DNA of 64,000 bases. Origin: Closterium sp. Naga37s-1 (taxonomy: Eukaryota; Streptophyta; Zygnematophyceae; Desmidiales; Closteriaceae). Location: the NCBI GenBank assembly GCA_947471745.1, contig CANJKZ010000117.1:987001-1051000 (forward strand), read 5' to 3'. The position numbers and the translations under genes were made by a program. Under the pieces are notes generated by a model, which did not search any database, was not told where the DNA came from, and saw nothing but the letters and a program-made list of their open reading frames with translations. Positions 11,047 through 20,567 of the stretch are shown here, in pieces (positions within the stretch are counted from its first letter, which is position 1; each line of letters opens with the position of its first letter).

Positions 11047-11124
11047 GTATCTCGCAAACTCCTTCTTAAGAACCCAGGCCACTTGAAGCCCGAGCTGCTT
11101 GACCACGCAAAAAACACCACCTAA
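11047..11124 (+). other. Possible terminal exon of an unidentified gene
   Basis: A pyrimidine-rich stretch ending in CCCTAG precedes 78 nt encoding VSRKLLLKNPGHLKPELLDH and then AKNTT, followed by TAA. The acceptor, the codon-like composition and the charged peptide suggest a real last exon. No family is recognised and no upstream exon was found; a splice-like CTGCAG lies near 10905. It may belong to a gene broken by the C-rich array. Confidence 0.3.
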
Positions 11125-11135
11125 CCGAAATCGGT

Positions 11136-11644
11136 GTGGTGTGGGCGGTCTCTGGACTGCAATGCATTCTTCATGCGTTACTATTCCAATGTTTTTTAGA
11201 ATGCGAGCATGGAAGCGACAGTAGCATCGGCAGTTGCGCTGCCGTAGATCCGGACGCGGATGGAGCTCGTTGCCGGCGCGTCATGGCGCGGATGGAGCTC
11301 TGCCGACGCGTCATGACGCGCGAGGCCCGCAGTGAGCGGCTTCGCTGCAGCGCACCGTGGCTGCTGCTGGCGTTGCTCTCGTGGTGAGGCCCGCGTTCCG
11401 TCCCATCCCCCCGCCCCTCGCAATGCCTCTCCCTCTCCCTCTCCCTCTCTGCCCGTCAAGGCTTCACCCCGCCATTTCAACTGCGCCTGCGCCCTCCCTC
11501 CTCGCAGGTGACAAGGCAGACGTGGGACGGGTAAGGACGCGGTTTCGGCGCTGTGTGATTGCACTCACCACTGAGCTCATAGCTCACCTGTGAGCTCATA
11601 GCTCACCTATGAGCTCATAGCTCACACCTGTATGTGAGGCAAAT
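11136..11644. other. Non-coding spacer with short GAGCTCATAGCTCACC repeats
   Basis: GC-rich spacer. At about 11570-11632 the phrase GAGCTCATAGCTCACC recurs three times with small changes, in an inverted-repeat style (GAGCT...AGCTC). No gene is supported here. Confidence 0.5.
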
Positions 11645-12580
11645 TAGATTTGACTTGGTTGTCGAATCAGGTTTTGTTTGGTTGTCAATCAAAAGGTGAC
11701 TTGGTTGTCAAATCAGAATGTGACTTGGTTGTCAATCAGAATATGACTTGGTTGTCAAATCAGATTTGTCAAATCAGACCTGGTTGTCGGATCAGATTTG
11801 GCCTGGTTGTCGGATCAGATTTGGCCTGGTTGTCGGATCAGATTTGGCCTGGTTGTCAAATGAGATTTGACTTGGTTGTCGGATCAGATTTGACCTGGTT
11901 GTCAAATGAGATTTGACTTGGTTGTCGGATCAGATTTGACTTGGTTGTCAAATGAGATTTGACTTGGTTGTCAAATCAGATTTGACATACGTGTCAGATC
12001 AGATTTCAGATCAGATTTGACTCACATGTCAAATCTAATGTGACTTACCTATCAATTAAGATTCGATGTAGCTGTTGAATCTGATTTGACTTACATATCC
12101 AATCAGATTTGAGATCAGATTTGACTCACGTGTCAGATCTGATTTGACTTACCTGTCAGATCTGATTTGACTTACCTGTCAGATCTGATTTGACTTACTT
12201 GTCAAATCTGATTTGGCTTTCCTGACAAATTTGATTTGATTTTTTTTCTCAAATATGATTTGGCTTTCCTGTCAATTTTGATTTGGCTTTCCTGCCAAAT
12301 CTGATTTGACTTTCCTGTCAAATCTGATTTGACTTGTCAGATATGATTTGACAGGTGTGACAAATCGGGTGTGACTGTCAAATCTGTTTTGACTGTCGAG
12401 TCTGGTATGAACGTACTCTCAAATCTAATGTGACAGTTGTGTCAGATATGTTTTGACTGCCAGTTCTGATTTGACTGTCGAATTTTGACTGTCAAGTCTG
12501 ATTTGACTGATTTGTCAAATCTGATTGCACTGATTCGTCAAATGTGATTTGACAGGAGTTGAGTCAGATCAGATTTGACA
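11645..12580. repeat. 23-bp minisatellite, about 40 diverged units
   Basis: The unit is about 23 bp, for example CCTGGTTGTCGGATCAGATT plus TGG. Unit types change along the array: TTGACTTGGTTGTCAAATCA at the left, CCTGGTTGTCGG in the middle, CTTACCTGTCAGATCTGATT in the right half. Many units contain the near-palindrome TCAAATCTGATTTGA. The 88-aa frame across the left part merely reads the repeat. There is no gene. Confidence 0.9.
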
Positions 12581-13130
12581 AACCAGAATTGCCTGGGTGT
12601 GAGAGGGGGGGAGGGGACTGAGCTTGAGTTGAGGGATGGCAAGGTGGCAGTTTAGCCATAACGTTGCTGTGGGCAACTCTGGTACTGAACCCCCTTAGGT
12701 TTCTGGTTCCAACCTAAAAACCCTCACTGGAAATCTGGTTTGGGCTTGGGGATTGGGGAAAAAAATGAAATCAATAAAGTCTCTGGTTTTGACCCCCCAT
12801 GAAGGTGCATGTTGACCCCCCATGCCATGTTCCCATGAAATTTCATTGTGACCCAACATGCTTCCATGATATGTCATTTTGACCCCCCATGCTCCCATGA
12901 AAGTCCATTTTGACCCCCCATGCTCCCATGAATGGCAATTTTGACCCCCCAATGCTATTATTTTGGACCCCCTAGAATGTCGTTTTCCCAATGCTATTAT
13001 TTTCGTCCCCCTAGAATGTTTTGGGCGGTTTTGGGGGCGTTTGGGGAGCTTTTGGGGGTAGGGGGACTTACGGGGACTTGGGGGAATTGGGGGGGAGGGG
13101 GAGGGGGAAACATAGCCAGAATTGAGTACC
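12581..13130. repeat. Degenerate CCCCATGCTCCCATGAA repeats and spacer
   Basis: At 12790-12960 the phrase TTTTGACCCCCCATGCTCCC with ATGAA recurs about every 30-45 bases. At 12950-13020 a second phrase, AATGCTATTATTTT, occurs twice. The remainder is G-rich. The 147-aa minus frame across the region reads these repeats and is not considered a gene. Confidence 0.6.
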
Positions 13131-13138
13131 CTTTCCAA

Positions 13139-13366
13139 CCCTTTTCCGCATGCACGGGGCCAGCAAGGGTTTCGTTTTAGAGGCGCTCAAGGCGGCCTCC
13201 CATCACCACCCCCTCTCCCCACCCTGTCTTCTCCTTCGTCTCCCCTCCCCTCCTCCCCGCATGCACGGGGCCTGCCCTGCAGGGCTCGAGTCCCAGAGGC
13301 GCTCAAGGCGGCTACGAGCTTGATGGTGCGCGTGTCCCCTATCCCCCTTCCCCAATCCCCCATCCC
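13139..13366 (+). pseudogene. ARPC5: ARPC5 exon array, left segment (2 copies of the EALKAA exon)
   Basis: Two units each have a C-rich stretch, a GCATGCACGGGGCC phrase and an exon piece. The piece at 13283 follows CCCTGCAG and reads GGCTCGAGTCCCAGAGGCGC (then TCAAGGCGGC), encoding the VPEALKAA type. The piece at about 13180 is degenerate. The peptide corresponds to the ARPC5 helix that in plant homologues reads like VEALKTALE. The segment ends at the target site ATCCC (13362-13366) of a Gypsy element and resumes at 19133. Confidence 0.55.
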
Positions 13367-13728
13367 TGCGAGGACCTGGTTCAGGAAAGAGAAATCTATT
13401 GAATGATTCACCTGGGCACAAGGCGAGGCTATATATAGGCTCGACACAAAGGCAGCAACCCGGGTGTTACTAGAAGGTTCCGCGGGTCGCGAAGCGTCCC
13501 GAACGGGTCCTTCCCGAATTCAGTAGAAGGCAATTCGGTAGCAACCGAAAAGCCTAGAATTCAGTGCACTCAACCTAGTTCGGTGCCTATAACTATAATA
13601 AATATTGTAAAGCAACGAACCTAGGAAATCAAGCAAATGCATGCAAGATAAAATAAAGCTAAGCTAGATAATGCAAAATAAAGTAGAATCAAGCAAGTAA
13701 AGTCCAGCAAAGCCGTCGTACTCTCACA
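13367..13728 (-). repeat. Gypsy LTR (3' LTR of the minus-strand element)
   Basis: 362 bp, starting TGCGAGGACCTGG and ending CTCTCACA on the plus strand. It contains a TATATATAG box-like stretch near 13430 and matches 18796-19132 apart from a 25-bp insertion (about 13449-13473) and scattered substitutions. Confidence 0.9.
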
Positions 13729-16700
13729 CGTCCCCCCTTCAAAGCTGGGTGGCGTGAGATACACCCTGCTTGACAAGATAGTTCTTGAGAGCACGGCGTG
13801 CGTTGCCCATATCAGCTTCTGCAACCCAACTGGCATCCGATGGGTCATATCTCTTCCAGCGTATCAGGAACTCGAGCGTGTTGCCACGTCTGTGTCGATG
13901 AGCAAGCACTCGTTCCACCTCGTACTCTGGTTCATCCTGTATGAGAACAGGTGGTGGTGGCGGTAGCTGGCGTCCCTCGAACTGTTGGTTGGGGTCCTTG
14001 TAGGTAAGCGCAAGCGGAATGTTACTGGGGTCACCTGTGCCGCAACGTGAAAAGGACCACAGAAGCGAGGCCGGAGCTTGGATGGTAGGTGAGACTGGTT
14101 CAAGTTGCGCGTGTCGAGAAGCACCTGATCTCCGACTGCTACATTGTGATCACGTCGCTGGCGATCGGCATACTGCTTCTGGGAGGTCTGCATCGTGGTG
14201 AGGCGTCGCTGAGTCTTCTGCTGCATGGTGGTGACGAAGTCATGTGCGGCTTGGACGTGTGCCGGTGTGGTTGGCTGCTGTGGTGTAAGTGGTTCCCGTC
14301 CGTAACACAGGAAGAAAGGAGATTTCCATGTGGCCGCATGTGACGCGTTGTTGTAAGCGAACTTAAGCGTCGATAACTGTAGATCCCAGTGGCTGATGTC
14401 GTCTTTGCAAGCTGCGCGCAGTAGCTATTCAACCACTTGATTGAGTCGCTCTGTCTGTCCGTCAGTCTGGGGGTGGCATGCTGAAGAAATCGCAAGCTTT
14501 GTCCCAAACAAACCCATGAGTTCCCTTCAGAACTTACTAGTGAACTTTGGGTCTCTGTCCGAGATTAGGGTAGCGGGGTTGCCATGGATGGTGATGATAC
14601 GGTCGAAGAAGAGGCGAGCAGTTGCTTCAGCAGTAGCCGTGGCGTTGGTCGGAATAAAATGTCCCATCTTGGAGAACTTGTCCCATCACGATCACCACGA
14701 GTATAGCGGCATGCCCTCGTGAGGTCGAAGGAAGTCCCGTGATGAAGTCGAGGCTAACGACCTGCCATGGCTGCTCCGATGCGAGTAGAGGCTGAAGTAA
14801 CCCTGCTTTTTTCAGCTTGCTACTCTTCATCCGCTGGCACGTGTCGCATGAGGTGACGAACTGTAGCACGTCCGCTGCCATCCCGGGCAAGTAATAATAC
14901 TTTGCTATCCCTGCTAACGTCTTGTTGCTTCCGAAATGTCCCACGTACTGTACGTCGTGAAACTCCTCCAGCAAAATCTGTCGCAGCGGGCATAGTTCGG
15001 TACCCAATTTTTCCCAAAACTATTCCTTATAGCTAAGTCCTTCTCCCACTGTAACAGCTTCTGTTTCTCTGCCGTAGCAATCTCTGCGTCAACGGAGTAC
15101 CCATGTTGGAATAGACCCTTGAGTAGAGGGTTTATCCCGTCGAGCTGGATGCCTGCTACATGACCGGGGCGGCTCAACGTGTCTACCTTGTTGTGTAGCT
15201 CGGGTTTGTAGACGGTGTCGTAGTGGAAGTGAGTTTCCAAGAAATACACCCACCGCACCTGTCGCCGTGAGAGCGTCGGCTGCAACTTCAGGTATTTGAG
15301 ACTGCAGTGATCGGTGTAGACTGTAGTCTTAGCTCCCTCTAGGTAACACCTCCACGCCTTGAAGGCTATGACTATCGCTAAGACTTCCTTGTCATCGATG
15401 GGGTAGTTCAGTTCTGCTCCGTGTAGCTTCTAACTGAGGTAGGCGATGGGCTGCAAACCGCGTCCGTGATCCTGCATCAGTACTGCTCCGACTGCTTGGT
15501 CAATAGCGTCTGCTTCCACCATGTAGTGTTTGTCTGGATCCGGTAGGATGAGTACTGGCGTTGTGGTTCGTGCTGTCTGTAGTTGCTCCATGGCTTGCTG
15601 TTAAGGAGTATCCCATTTGTAGGGCGTATCCTTATTCAGTAGGTTGGTCAGTGGTGCTGCTATCTTAGCATACTGCGGCACGAACCTGTTGTAGTAGTTG
15701 GCGAAGCCTAGGAACTGCTGCATCTCCTTCACGTTCTCCGGTAATTTCCACTAAACGGCTTCGATTTTCCGCGGGTCCACGTATACGCCCTCGGCACTCA
15801 CCAAGTAAGTGCCCGCGAAACTGCGCCTTCTTTGGGGCGAAGTCGCTCTTTGACCGCTTCACGTAGAATCTGTTCTCCCGCAGAATCTCGAAGACTTTTT
15901 GCAGATGCTCCACATTCTTATTTATGTTCTTGGAGTAGATAAGAATGTCGTCCAGGTACACTACTACGCACTCGTCCAGCATGGGCCGTAGGATGTGGTT
16001 CATCTCTGCCTGGAACGTCGCCGGTGCGTTGCAGAGTCCGAACGGCATCACTAAGTATTCGTAGGAGCCGTATCTGGTACATAACGCCATCTTGTGGACC
16101 GAGTTGTCTGCCATCTTGATCTGCGAGTAACCCGACCGTAGGTCCAGCTTCGAAAACACTGTTGCACCACGCAGTTGGCCTAGAAGATTGTCTATGCGCG
16201 GTATGGGGTAATTGTTCTTGATTGTCTTTTTGTTCAGATGCACATCCGTAAACTACCGTCTCGCTTAGGAGTGAAGAGAACCGGTGCACCCTAAGGAGAT
16301 GTGGATGGGCGGATCAGTTGTCTGTCCAGTAGGTACTCAATCTATTTCTTCATGTCGGTCAGTTCGGTTGGACTAAGGCGGTATGGTGCACGGGAAATGG
16401 GTTTCGCACTTGGTTCCTCCACGATCTCGTGCTTGTGGGTTCGCGCTAGAGGTACTCCTGCAGGTAGTCGTCTGGTATGATGTCTTTGTACTGCTCCAAC
16501 ACCTCCTGTACTACTGCAGGTAGTTCCGAGTTCGGCTTCTCCTCCTTTGCTGCTGCCATCACCAGTGCTAAGTAACCCGTGTTACTCTCATTCACCGTCC
16601 GTTCGAACCGTGCAAGTGTCGTTTCTGGTACATTCCCTGTATCCGTCCAGCTTCGCAGCTCCACTCGTTTCCCGTTGTTGTAGATGCACGCCTTCCGGTT

Positions 16701-18462
16701 GACCCAATCTATCTCGGGGTTGAACCACTTCAGAAAATCACGCCCCAATATGAAATCTAATACCTTGATGTTCGTGATCGGCAACGTCGGCTTGCATCTC
16801 AACGCCCTTATCTGCAGCTGCAATGTTGTCTCGCCGTGGATGGGAAGCTTCGTACCATCCACCATCGTTGTTGTAAACTGAGTCTCCTTTGAAGATTCTC
16901 CTATTTTCTCCAACGTCCCGCGGTCGCACACCGAGTGAGATGCACCGCTGTCCACCAGTGCCTGGAGGCGTCGCCTGTTGCAGATCACCTCGAGTACTAG
17001 TGGTTGTTGCCGCTCCGAGTAACCGTAGATGGTCTCGCTTATAGGATCATAGGGTACATCGAATATAAGGATTTATCAGTTTTCAACTGAGTTGGGTTAT
17101 AAGGATTTATCCGAGGCCGATTCAGCTTCGTCTTGGCTAGGAACCTTCCCTTAAGCCTTTGCAGCTGTGTAGGCTTCGCCTGTGGGGAACGGCGGGGAGC
17201 CTTTAAACAGTGTTGCTGGGAGAAGAATAATAACTCCTTGGAACGCTCGACCCTTATCAACGCTCCGGAGTGGGGTCCCCATATTACCCGGTACCGGATT
17301 AATTTCTGACTCTCCCTTAGTGAAGGCTTGAAACCTACGAGAAGTAATATTCTTACTTGTCGGGGTGTACGGCTGGAGTTTCTCGGTCGGTGCAGGGTCT
17401 TTTTTCGCGGAGTCTCCTTTTGTCCCCTGGTGTCGGCTGGTCGTGACGTTTTAAATTCGCGCCATCATATTCTCCTTTTTCGCCCTCTCCAAAGTTGCCA
17501 CGTTGTCTGTTTTCTACTTCGGGGGTGCCGCACCGTTTTTGCCCTTCAGCTCCGCACGTCTTTTCTTCATTTTCCAACACGCCAAGATACGATGTCCTTT
17601 AGCGTTGCAAAATTCGCACGTCTCGTTGTTTGCTAGCCGCTGCTTCGCATCGCCCTTGTCGTTCCCCATCGGGTCGGCAGTTGTAGGTGGTGCCGATCAC
17701 TCCATGCCACCATTTGGCTTGTTGCGTCGTGTTCCGTAGTAGCTACTGTTCAACGCGTCGAACTGTTCGATCAGTGCTGCCCGAAACTGAGTCCACGTCC
17801 CTTCGCCTTGGACAAATTTGTTGTTGATCTACTCTAGAGCTGAGCCACGTAACAGTGTTGCTGCGAGCCGTATGCGCATCGCGTCTTGGTGGGGGTAGTG
17901 CATCCAACGGCTTCGAAGTAAATTTCGAGTTCAGCTACGAATCGACGAACGCCGCTCCCTTTCACTATAGGATTGAACGCGTCTGGTTGTCTCGGCTTCG
18001 CTGCTTCGAGATTAACTGTAGCTGCTGCCGTTGTCGCAGATAAAATTGTCGGTGTCGTCGTCGTCGCTGTTGCTGCTGCTGCTGCATTCGCTGCTGCTGT
18101 GGCGGTTGCCGACTGGTTTGCAAGGAGTTTTTCGAGTCGTAGGAGCGCCGCACGTATCTGCTCATGCTGGGCTTGTAACTCCGCGATTTCCCGTACGAAA
18201 TTATCTCCATTTCCCTCCATTTGGCGATTTACAGGAAGATGTGCGACGAAAAGAATTGAATTCTAGGTGCTGGTCGACTTACTGCGAGTCGAAATGACTG
18301 TAGAATCGACGAGCGCGAATTCTGTACGTCGCGCAATTATCCTTACGTTGAAATTCGCGTCCGATCTCGGCCGTTGAGGAGAAACTCGATCCAACGCTCC
18401 GAATTCCAACTTGTTTGGACGAAATTCTCTGGGCCGTTGAGATTCGAATCGATCTAACGGTC

Positions 18463-18603
18463 TGTCAGAATGTGTTTGCTGTCTAGTCTGCAGTGGGGTA
18501 CTCTGTAGTGAGTACAACCCAATTAGGGTTTCCTATTTGTATCCCAACTGTTGCTAGTGAAAACCCTCTTTCTTGTTCTATCTTCCTCGCTGCTATTCTG
18601 ACA
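18463..18603. mobile_element. Solo LTR of a short-LTR Copia-type family
   Basis: 141 bp from TGTCAGAATG to TATTCTGACA, flanked by the 5-bp duplication CGGTC (18458-18462 and 18604-18608). The internal phrase CTGCAGTGGGGTACTC with GTGAGTAC and CCAATTAGGGTTT is shared with the LTRs of the element at 36567-37994. It lies in the leader of the Gypsy element, so it arrived later. No internal region remains, consistent with LTR-LTR recombination. Confidence 0.85.
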
Positions 18604-18795
18604 CGGTCAAAATTCCAACTTTTTTGCCAATAATCCTGAGGGATGTTCGGAAACCAGACCGAGGGGGACTTAGAAAAAATACGCGGAACTGGTTTTACAT
18701 ACCCATATCGGCGCTTTCGTCGTCGCCTCGCGGTTTTTAATGGCCGGTTTTAAGTAGTTGACAACCTCGCGTGTAAACCCGCTCTGATTACCAAG

Positions 18796-19132
18796 TGTGA
18801 GGATCTGGTTCAGGAAAGAGAAATTTATTGAATGATTCACCTGGTTACAAGGCGAGGCTATATATAGGCTCGACACAAAGGTTCCGCGGGTCGCGGAGCG
18901 TCCCAAACGGGTCCTTCCCGAATTCAGTAAAAATCAATTCGGTGGCAACCGAAAAGCCAAGAATTCGGTGCACTCAACCTAGTTCGGTGCCTATAACAAT
19001 AATAAATATAGTAAAGCAACGAACCTAGGAAATCAAGCAAAAGCATGCAAGATAAAATGAAGCTAAGCTAGATAATGCACAATAAAGCAGAATCAAGCAA
19101 GTAAAGTCCAGCAAAGTCGTCGTACTCTCACA
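18796..19132 (-). repeat. Gypsy LTR (5' LTR of the minus-strand element)
   Basis: 337 bp, starting TGTGAGGATCTGG and ending CTCTCACA on the plus strand. The primer-binding site lies immediately to its left (18775-18795, minus strand, TGGTAATCAGAGCGGG). Confidence 0.9.
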
Positions 19133-20272
19133 ATCCCCCTTCCCCCTTTCTCCATCCCCCATCCCCTATCCTCCTTTCTAGAGGCGCTCAAGGCGGCTGT
19201 GAGCGACCCAACCACCGCCACCCGCTCTCCTCCCCTGCCTGCTTCCCATCTTCCCCCTCCTCACCCCTCTTGAATGCACGGGGTCTTACCTGCAGGGGTC
19301 GACTTCCAGAGGCGCTCAAGGCGGCTGTGGGCGACCCGCCCATTGCCTTGCCACCCCCTCTTTCCCCCATGCCCCCCCGCCCCCTTTCGCTCCCCTCCTC
19401 TCCTCTCGTGCACGGGGCCTTCAGGGGTTGACTCTCAGAGGCGCTCAAGGCAGCCGTATGAGCATGATGGTGCGCTTGTCACCCTCACCCCCTTCGTCTG
19501 CCTTCCGGGTCCCCCCTCCCCCCTCCTCCCGGGCGCATGGGGCCTTCAGGCTTCAGGGGTCAATTCCCAGAACATTATGGTGCACTTTTCCTTCCCCCCA
19601 ACCTCTTTTGTCCCCCTTCCCGGTCCCCCCTCCCCCCTCCTCCCGGGCGCATGGGGCCTTCAGGGGTCGAATCTAAGAGCCGCTCCAGGCAACTGTGTGA
19701 GCATGATGGTGTGCTTGTCCTTCCCCCCAACCCCTTTCCCCCCTCCCACCCTCTACCGTGCACGGTACATGCAGGGTCGAGTCCCAGAGGCGCTGCAGGC
19801 GACCGTGAGCAACCCACCCATGGCGGGATGTGCATGACTGCTCTCACGCATGGCTGTCGTGGTGCACTTATTCCTACTCGCCCCTCCACCCCTCTTCCAC
19901 CCCCTTACCCCTTTCCTCTCCCCCTCCCCGCGTGCACGGGGCCTGCCCTGCAGGGGTCGAGTGCCGGAGCCTGCAGGGGCCTGCCCTTGCTGGGGCCGTG
20001 TCCAGAGGCGCTCGAGGCGGCTGTGGGCGTGATGGTGCACTTGTCCCCATCCCACCCCCGACTTCCCCCTCCATCCTCTTCCCCCTTGCCCCATCTTCCC
20101 TCCCCGCATGCACAGGCCTGCTCTGCACTGCAGGGGTCGTGTCTAGAGGTGACTTTTGAGTCGACTCAAAAGTCACCTCGCAGGGGTCGAGTGCCAGAGG
20201 CGCTCAAGGCGGCTGTGAGCGTGATGGTGCACTTGTCCCCCACCTTCCTCCCCCCTCACCTCTCGCCCCCCT
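19133..20272 (+). pseudogene. ARPC5: ARPC5 exon array, middle segment (about 9 copies of the EALKAA exon)
   Basis: The unit is a C-rich tract of 50-90 bases, then GTGCACGGGGCCTGC, a CAG acceptor, GGGTCGAGTCCCAGAGGCGC and TCAAGGCGGCTGTGAGC. Exon pieces start near 19181, 19296, 19425, 19557, 19664, 19775, 19954, 19998 and 20184. The clearest (19296) encodes FQRRSRRL in one frame and PEALKAA-like followed by DPPIA in the ARPC5 frame. Many others lose the reading after GCTGTGAGC and run into TGATGGTGCACTTGTCCCC. The 252-aa and similar frames read the repeat. No copy has a visible donor, so none looks usable as an exon. Confidence 0.55.
20146..20179. repeat. 34-bp perfect palindrome in the exon array
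   Basis: GAGGTGACTTTTGAGTC is followed directly by its exact reverse complement. It separates a truncated EALKAA exon (AGAGGTGA...) from the next unit (CTCGCAGGGGTCGAG...). Degenerate or half versions (CTTTTGAGTC, CTTTTGAGGTGCTCAAAAG, GAGTCGACTCAAAA) recur near 26517, 26688, 27048, 27199, 27362, 27554 and 30432, usually at edges of duplicated exon pieces. Confidence 0.9.
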
Positions 20273-20531
20273 TGTTAAAACTGAGAGTGTGGTAGCCATG
20301 GCTAGGAAGAGAGAAGGTAGCGAGAGAAAAAATTGTATTAGGAAAGAAGTGTCGAGATACAAGTCTAGAAAGGAATTGGAAACCCTAATTGAACTTAGGG
20401 TGTGTTCAGTCTGTACTATAGCCACGAAATGAACCTAAATTGAACCTGGAAGCATAACTCGCTCTAAGCATGGTGGAATGATAAGAGAACACCAAAATAA
20501 AGGCCAGAGCAAGCTCTAGCCTACTCCAACA
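20273..20531 (-). repeat. Copia LTR (left, 3' LTR)
   Basis: 259 bp, TGTTAAAACTGAG...CTACTCCAACA on the plus strand. It is bordered by CCCCT on the left and a polypurine-type tract (minus strand) on the right. It is almost identical to 25806-26064. Confidence 0.92.
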
Positions 20532-20567
20532 CACCCCCAGGCTAGGTGAAGCTCTGGAACAAAACAC

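Larger units (their letters stand above)
13367..19132 (-). mobile_element. Ty3/Gypsy LTR retrotransposon with chromodomain (chromovirus)
   Basis: The whole unit is 5766 bp, bounded by LTRs at 13367-13728 and 18796-19132 and by the 5-bp duplication ATCCC on both sides. Reading leftward, the parts are a primer site complementary to tRNA-Met beside the right LTR, a gag-like region (about 18220-17830), protease with VDSGASHS (about 16950), reverse transcriptase with YLDDILIYS (about 15950), RNase H (about 15500-15200), integrase with zinc-binding and core parts (about 15000-14200) and a chromodomain (about 13930-13740). It is a broken fossil with roughly ten breaks. The LTRs differ by a 25-bp indel and about 5 percent of bases by eye, making it the oldest of the full-length LTR elements here. 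A solo LTR of another family sits at 18463-18603. Confidence 0.9.

Noticed and set aside
19188-20295. Several 80-250 aa frames in the C-rich array
   Set aside because: They read the duplicated exon-plus-intron repeat through its pyrimidine tracts; the protein is not continuous in the ARPC5 frame.
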